Below, piece by piece: positions 1 through 3,038 of a stretch of 5,008 bases of DNA. This DNA is from Chloroflexota bacterium (GTDB lineage: Bacteria > Chloroflexota > Anaerolineae > B4-G1 > SLSP01): positions 1-5,008 of the forward strand of contig JAAZNO010000213.1 of assembly GCA_012798275.1 (NCBI GenBank), written 5' to 3'. The translations under genes and the position numbers were made by a program. The notes under the pieces were generated by a model. That model was given only the letters and a program-made list of their open reading frames with translations. It was not told the origin of the DNA and searched no databases. Position 1 is the stretch's first letter, and every line of letters starts with the position of its first letter.

Positions 1-1
1 G

Positions 2-145
2 TTAGGATATCGTGAGGCCATGTTGGAGGACGTCACCACGCTGGACCCTGGCGCCCGAGCCGCCTTTTCGATGCTGCTCACCTTCCAGGGAGAAACGCCG
101 CCGGCGGCGTATGAGGCGCTTGCCTGGGCCACGCGCGTTCACTGA
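2..145 (+). CDS. 3' end of an unrecognised gene (partial, start outside window)
   Basis: The frame is open from the left edge and ends at TGA 143-145, giving the last 47 residues of a protein (it begins LGYREAMLEDVTTLDPG and ends ALAWATRVH). The codons show the G/C-rich third positions seen in plsC and rpoB. The stop lies 35 nt before the plsC start with no terminator between them, so the two were probably cotranscribed. The fragment reads as mostly helical, soluble C-terminal sequence, with no membrane segment and no motif I can name. A cytidylate kinase gene often precedes plsC in bacteria, but I see nothing diagnostic of that family here. Function is unassigned. Confidence refers to this being real coding sequence. 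Confidence 0.6.
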   Translation, partial: LGYREAMLEDVTTLDPGARAAFSMLLTFQGETPPAAYEALAWATRVH

Positions 146-180
146 TCTTCGTGGGCAAGAAGAAGAGACGAGGATAAAAG

Positions 181-834
181 ATGCCTGAATCGAAAAAGTA
201 CCGCACCATTCGCGCTGTGGTGAGCTTTCTGTTTCACCTGCTGGCCCGCATCGAAGTAGCAGGCGTGGAGAATATCCCGCAGGAAGGGCCGTTGATCGTC
301 GCCATCAATCACGTCAGCCGCCTGGATACCGTCGTGCTGGGCATTACCCCGACCCGTCACATCTACGCTTTTGCCGCCACCAAATACAAATCCTACCCGC
401 TATTCCGTTGGATTTTGGAAGCGGCCGGTGTGATCTGGGTGCGGCGCACCGATTTTGACCGCGAGGCTCTGCTCCAGGCGATTGAACTGTTGCGGCGAGG
501 CGAGGCCTTGGGCATTGCGCCTGAAGGGACGCGCTCGCGTACCGGCGCCTTGCAGCCGGCGAAATCTGGCGTGGCGTTTCTGGCCGCGCGCACGGGAGCG
601 ACCATCATCCCGGTGGCGATCACCGGCACGCAGCACATGGTGCGTGACTTCAAACATCTGCGCCGGATGCGGATTCGGGTGGTCTACGGGCAGCCGTTCC
701 GCCTGCCCCAGGAGGGGCGGTTGAGCTCGGCGGAATTGCAAGAGGCTACCACCTTCATCATGCGCCGCATCGCTGAGCTGCTGCCGCCGGAATATCGCGG
801 CGTCTATGCGGATGAAGGGTGCGCTGGCGCTTGA
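181..834 (+). CDS. plsC: 1-acyl-sn-glycerol-3-phosphate acyltransferase family protein (PlsC/AGPAT)
   Basis: The protein has 217 residues, a normal length for this family. PlsC transfers an acyl group from acyl-ACP or acyl-CoA to the sn-2 position of lysophosphatidate at the inner face of the membrane, making phosphatidate for phospholipid synthesis. The family blocks appear in order. The catalytic H(X4)D motif is NHVSRLD at residues 43-49 (His44, Asp49). Block II is GVIWVRR at 83-89. Block III, which binds the phosphate of the acceptor, is PEGTRSR at 114-120. Block IV is IIPVAITG at 142-149. A hydrophobic stretch at about residues 10-24 probably anchors or embeds the N-terminus. The ATG at 181 is chosen because GAGGA (170-174) lies 6 nt upstream and the distance to block I is typical. 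The family also includes acyltransferases for lyso-ornithine lipids and other acceptors, so the exact acceptor is not proven. It probably shares a transcript with the upstream partial gene. Confidence 0.93.
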   Translation: MPESKKYRTIRAVVSFLFHLLARIEVAGVENIPQEGPLIVAINHVSRLDTVVLGITPTRHIYAFAATKYKSYPLFRWILEAAGVIWVRRTDFDREALLQAIELLRRGEALGIAPEGTRSRTGALQPAKSGVAFLAARTGATIIPVAITGTQHMVRDFKHLRRMRIRVVYGQPFRLPQEGRLSSAELQEATTFIMRRIAELLPPEYRGVYADEGCAGA

Positions 835-897
835 GCACGCGAGCCAAAGGGCGCGGGGTGGTTTACCTGGCGTCAAGCAGCGCTGGAAGTCGCCGCC

Positions 898-946
898 CTC
901 TCTCTGTTTTTGATTCCAAGGGCCAGACAATCAAAAAGGAAGAGAG
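898..946. repeat. Imperfect inverted repeat downstream of plsC
   Basis: The left arm CTCTCT (900-905), G, TTTTTGATT (907-915) pairs with the right arm AATCAAAAA (929-937), GGA, AGAGAG (941-946). That gives 9 bp and 6 bp perfect segments separated by a 1-by-3 internal loop, around a 13-nt apical loop (916-928). No T-run follows on either strand, so it is not a standard terminator by itself. It may stabilise the 3' end of the plsC transcript together with the hairpin at 973-1005. Function is inferred only from position. Confidence 0.55.
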
Positions 947-972
947 ATTTGAGCACGCCTTTTCAGGCTTCT

Positions 973-1010
973 CGACCGCCGACGGACAAATGTTGTTGGC
1001 GGTCGCTTTC
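973..1010 (+). terminator. Probable rho-independent terminator of the plsC transcript
   Basis: CGACCGCCGAC (973-983) pairs with GTTGGCGGTCG (995-1005) through 11 positions, one of them a G-T wobble, around an 11-nt loop. CTTTC follows directly, and a better T-run (TTTTT, 1020-1024) lies about 14 nt further on. The immediate U-tract is weak, so termination may be partial. The position, 139 nt after the plsC stop and before the next gene's promoter region, fits a terminator. Confidence 0.45.
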
Positions 1011-1037
1011 TGCATGGAATTTTTAGGGATTTGAAGC

Positions 1038-1065
1038 TTGCTATTGTGACTTTTAGATGTAAAAT
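1038..1065 (+). promoter_or_regulatory. Weak sigma-70-like promoter candidate for the secreted-protein genes
   Basis: TTGCTA (1038-1043) and TAAAAT (1060-1065) are separated by 16 nt. They match the -35 and -10 consensus at 4 and 5 of 6 positions. An overlapping alternative is TTGAAG (1031-1036) with TAGATG (1054-1059) at 17 nt. This is the most promoter-like stretch between the plsC terminator candidate and the gene at 1314, but neither choice is strong. Transcription would start near 1072. Confidence 0.35.
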
Positions 1066-1238
1066 TGGATTAGGGAAGAGCTACTGAGGCTTTTGACTGT
1101 AGTTATACCTTAGATGCCCCTTGTTATGAAAGAGAACGAAGCTGCCTGGTGGCGCACCCCTATGATTCCTTCCGTTATCTCACCTTTCTTGTAGGTAGTG
1201 CTCCTTCTGGCTGTATGTTGCGCGGTGTGTTTTGACGA

Positions 1239-1253
1239 CACGGCGTTGCCGTG
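1239..1253 (+). other. Small perfect hairpin in the 5' leader of the first secreted-protein gene
   Basis: CACGGC (1239-1244) and GCCGTG (1248-1253) form a perfect 6-bp stem closed by a GTT triloop. It lies 50 nt before the ribosome binding site AGGAGG (1303-1308) and does not mask it. No T-run follows, so it is not a terminator. It could be a minor leader structure or a protein-binding palindrome. A hairpin this small could also occur by chance. Confidence 0.35.
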
Positions 1254-1313
1254 AAGTTGTTGGGATACGTTTCGGGGTTTCTGGCAAAGTTTTGAGAAAT
1301 TCAGGAGGATAAC

Positions 1314-2063
1314 ATGAAAGGGACACGCTTTTTGACGATGATGGCGCTTTTGGCGGTGCTGTTTGGCGCGGCAGGACTGACGGCGGTGGCGGAGCCGTTG
1401 CCTCAGGGAAGCGGTGATGGGGGCGCTGCGGACCTGGCGCCCGTGGCGACGCCTGTGCCTGAGAATGCGCCGGACATGGATGGCTATGTCGGACCGCTGT
1501 TCCAAGAAACAGGGGATACAGGAGATGCTTCATCTTCAGCAGACGGGCAGAGTGACGCTTCCCTGGATTGGGAACAGGCCTTCCCCGAACTGCAGCTGGA
1601 TGAGGAAACCGCCCCCATTACGACCGCTGATGGTGAAATCACCTGGTCCGGTTTTTACTACGTGTTTGTAGCGGGTTCGACGCTGCAGCCACGGGCGAGC
1701 ACGACCACCTGGGCTTCTTCAGGCGGTGGCGGTTGCATCTACGCGGTGGCTGACGCTGGGATGTTCAATGTGCCATTGGATCTGCCGCAGGGCAGCCGCA
1801 TTGATTACCTGCGCCTTTATTTCTACGACACCAGCGCTTCTGATTCGAGGGCCTGGGTGACGATCTATGATGGGGCTGGCGGGTATGTTGACGTAATAGG
1901 GGTAAATTCGTCCGGCACGGCAGGTTATGGCACGACGCTGAGCGATTACATGGGGCACATCGTGAATAATTCCAGCAACGCCTACGTGCTCAATTGGCGC
2001 CCTAATGTGACCGGGAGCACGATGATGCTCTGCGGCCTGCGTGTGGCGTATCGGTTGCCGTAG
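1314..2063 (+). CDS. Secreted protein: acidic linker plus C-terminal domain shared with next gene
   Basis: The protein has 249 residues and no function I can name. Residues 1-26 form a Sec-type signal peptide: Lys2/Arg5, a hydrophobic core from about 9 to 24, and a likely signal peptidase I site after AVA (24-26). Residues 27-110 form a low-complexity linker rich in Ala, Asp, Glu, Pro, Ser and Gly, with 19 acidic residues and no Lys or Arg. Residues 111-249 form a Gly/Ser/Thr/Tyr-rich domain that looks like an all-beta sandwich, with conserved-looking pieces GGGGCIYAV (137-145), YLRLYFYDTSASDS and LNWRPNVTGSTMMLCGLR. It contains the only two cysteines, Cys141 and Cys240, plausibly a disulfide. 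The start is supported by AGGAGG (1303-1308) 5 nt upstream. The neighbour at 2106 carries a near-identical domain. I recall similar uncharacterised domains in Chloroflexota proteins, but cannot name a Pfam family. It could be a surface or cell-envelope protein. An enzyme is less likely, as no catalytic motif is visible. Confidence 0.88.
   Translation: MKGTRFLTMMALLAVLFGAAGLTAVAEPLPQGSGDGGAADLAPVATPVPENAPDMDGYVGPLFQETGDTGDASSSADGQSDASLDWEQAFPELQLDEETAPITTADGEITWSGFYYVFVAGSTLQPRASTTTWASSGGGGCIYAVADAGMFNVPLDLPQGSRIDYLRLYFYDTSASDSRAWVTIYDGAGGYVDVIGVNSSGTAGYGTTLSDYMGHIVNNSSNAYVLNWRPNVTGSTMMLCGLRVAYRLP
1642..2053 (+). repeat. Direct repeat copy A (duplicated domain coding region)
   Basis: This segment aligns with 2236-2650. 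By hand alignment I count about 22 substitutions in 412 positions plus one 3-nt gap, or about 95% identity. Differences cluster in the first third. From 1776 to 2053 only 6 of 278 positions differ, and the longest identical run is 86 bp (1947-2032). Identity starts abruptly at CCTGGTCCGG (1642) and ends at TGGCGTATCG (2053). The sequences on either side are unrelated or nearly so. Confidence 0.97.
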
Positions 2064-2105
2064 TGGCCGGCGCCCCTGGTAGATGAGAGATTAAGGAGCT
2101 GAGCC

Positions 2106-2702
2106 ATGAACATCAGACATACTTGCAAATTAGGGATGATGATAGCGCTGTTTCTGGCGCTGATGTCCTTGTCGCAATCGGTAACAACGGCCCAAGCCCC
2201 TGCGGTTGCCCTTAACGGCGACGTCACTGCTGCCGCCTGGTCCGGCTTTCTTTACAAGTTTGTAGCGGGTTCGACGCTGCGGCCACGGGCGAGCGCGACC
2301 ACCTGGGCTTCTTCAGGCGGCGGGGGGTGCATCTACGCGGTGGCTGGCGCGTCTGAGGTGTTCAATGTGCCGTTGGATCTGCCGCAGGGCAGCCGCATTG
2401 ATTACCTGCGCCTTTATTTCTACGACACCAGCGCTTCTGATTCGACGGCCTGGGTGACGATCTATGATGGGGCTGGTGGGTATGTTGACGTAATAGGGGT
2501 AAATTCGTCCGGCACGGCAGGTTATGGCACGACGCAGAGCGCCTACATGGGGCACATCGTGAATAATTCCAGCAACGCCTACGTGCTCAATTGGCGCCCT
2601 AATGTGACCGGGAGCACGATGATGCTCTGTGGCCTGCGTGTGGCGTATCGCCTCTCTTTGCCTTACTCGGTTTACCTTCCTCTGACGCTGAAAAACTATT
2701 GA
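2106..2702 (+). CDS. Secreted protein with duplicated domain and YLPLTLKN-type C-terminal tail
   Basis: The protein has 198 residues and is a paralogue of the gene just upstream, with no known function. Residues 1-31 form a signal peptide (basic start, hydrophobic core from about 11 to 22, likely cleavage after AQA at 29-31). A linker of only 13 residues follows, then the shared domain from Trp45 to about Arg182, with Cys75 and Cys175 at the same places as Cys141 and Cys240 of its neighbour. The domain has one extra residue (GASEV for DAGM) just before FNVPLDLPQG. After it comes a tail absent from the neighbour, LPYSVYLPLTLKNY (185-198). From memory, many exported Chloroflexota proteins end in similar aliphatic-Pro-aliphatic plus basic tails, which may be a sorting or anchoring signal; that role is not established. 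AAGGAG (2093-2098) lies 7 nt before the ATG. The 42-nt gap to the upstream gene holds no terminator, so the two are probably cotranscribed up to the terminator at 2729-2772. Confidence 0.9.
   Translation: MNIRHTCKLGMMIALFLALMSLSQSVTTAQAPAVALNGDVTAAAWSGFLYKFVAGSTLRPRASATTWASSGGGGCIYAVAGASEVFNVPLDLPQGSRIDYLRLYFYDTSASDSTAWVTIYDGAGGYVDVIGVNSSGTAGYGTTQSAYMGHIVNNSSNAYVLNWRPNVTGSTMMLCGLRVAYRLSLPYSVYLPLTLKNY
2236..2650 (+). repeat. Direct repeat copy B (duplicated domain coding region)
   Basis: This is the second copy of the segment at 1642-2053, offset by 594 nt at its start and 597 nt after an in-frame 3-nt insertion. In the nearly identical 3' part, only three amino acids differ (Arg to Thr, Leu to Gln, Asp to Ala, copy A to copy B), and two further codons differ silently. 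Near-absence of silent change points to recent duplication or ongoing gene conversion and not to protein-level constraint alone. Confidence 0.97.
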
Positions 2703-2728
2703 AGCCTGCTTCCGCGCTGTGCTTTTGT

Positions 2729-2772
2729 CCGCTCCCCCGTGTGTTGGCCACGGGGGAGCGGCTTTGTTTGTT
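2729..2772 (+). terminator. Strong rho-independent terminator after the secreted-protein pair
   Basis: A perfect 13-bp GC-rich stem forms between CCGCTCCCCCGTG (2729-2741) and CACGGGGGAGCGG (2749-2761), with a 7-nt loop. The T-rich tract CTTTGTTTGTT (2762-2772) follows at once. It begins 26 nt after the stop codon at 2702 and separates this unit from rpoB. Confidence 0.93.
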
Positions 2773-2864
2773 AGGACTGTCGCACTGACCACCTCAGCAG
2801 AAATGCGGCCTAAAGGCTGGGGATAAAAAGTCGCTCAGGCGGCACAGCGCTTGTTTAACTGTGT

Positions 2865-2891
2865 TTGACAGATCTGGAAGTATGGTATAAT
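2865..2891 (+). promoter_or_regulatory. Near-consensus sigma-70-type promoter for rpoB
   Basis: A perfect -35 TTGACA (2865-2870) and a perfect -10 TATAAT (2886-2891) are separated by 15 nt. TGG directly before the -10 gives an extended -10 (TGnTATAAT), which can compensate for the short spacer. Transcription would start at about 2898-2900, leaving a leader of roughly 140 nt before rpoB. The position between a strong terminator and rpoB supports it. Confidence 0.85.
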
Positions 2892-2897
2892 GCTCGT

Positions 2898-3038
2898 TTG
2901 CTTACACGATGGAAAAACAGCATTTTCGGAGAATTGAAGCGGGGGTGGATTCCCTCTCCGCTTCACTTTGCGTGTTTGTAAAACACCTGCTCTGCGGACG
3001 GACTGTTCCGAAAGCGCTCCGGGAGGGATGAAAAGAGC
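2898..3038 (+). promoter_or_regulatory. Structured 5' leader of rpoB
   Basis: This is about 140 nt of predicted untranslated leader with several hairpins. The largest joins TGAAGCGG (2935-2942) to CCGCTTCA (2958-2965) in 8 perfect pairs. It is extended inside by GGG (2943-2945) with CCC (2952-2954) across a 3-nt bulge, and is followed by CTTTGCGTGTTT, a weak U-rich tract. A second perfect hairpin is GTGTTT (2972-2977), GTA loop, AAACAC (2981-2986). A small CGGA/TCCG stem lies at 2999-3010. The ribosome binding site GGGAGGG (3021-3027) is 11 nt before the ATG. The main hairpin could act as an attenuator or mRNA stabiliser. I do not recognise a known riboregulator. Confidence 0.5.

Larger units (their letters stand above)
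835..1313. other. 479-nt intergenic region without a convincing gene
   Basis: No frame here has both a credible start with ribosome binding site and coding-like composition. It holds the 898-946 inverted repeat, the terminator candidate at 973-1010, a weak promoter candidate at 1038-1065 and a short hairpin at 1239-1253. From about 1010 to 1180 the sequence is more AT-rich than the flanking genes, as expected for a promoter region. If the promoter candidate is right, the downstream secreted-protein gene has a 5' untranslated leader of roughly 240 nt. I do not recognise a riboswitch or known RNA in it. Confidence 0.7.

Noticed and set aside
400..930. Long - strand open frames opposite plsC (400-930 and 393-653)
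   Set aside because: They are shadows of a confidently identified acyltransferase gene in GC-rich DNA, with Arg/Pro/Ala/His-rich products lacking motifs.
831..958. 10-bp direct repeat TTGAGCACGC at 831-840 and 949-958, considered as a target-site duplication of a small mobile element
   Set aside because: The segment between the copies has no terminal inverted repeats, and a 10-bp match within this region could arise by chance.
819..1034. Open frame of 71 codons on the + strand overlapping the end of plsC
   Set aside because: It starts inside plsC in another frame without a clear ribosome binding site, runs through both inverted repeats and the terminator candidate, and its product has no recognisable feature. 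It is most likely chance.
1093..1129. Alternative promoter with TTGACT at 1093-1098
   Set aside because: No -10-like hexamer lies at 15-19 nt spacing. The nearest candidates sit at 12 or 25 nt.
1719..2792. Similar - strand open frames opposite the two secreted-protein genes (1719-1958 and 2313-2792)
   Set aside because: They resemble each other only because the + strand domain is duplicated. The second also runs through the strong terminator, which a real gene would not be expected to encode.
2891..2993. boxA-like antitermination sequences (TGCTCGTTT at 2891-2899, TGCTCT at 2988-2993)
   Set aside because: The first overlaps the -10 box and would not be transcribed whole. The second lacks the following T-rich part of boxA, and no boxB/boxC context is visible.
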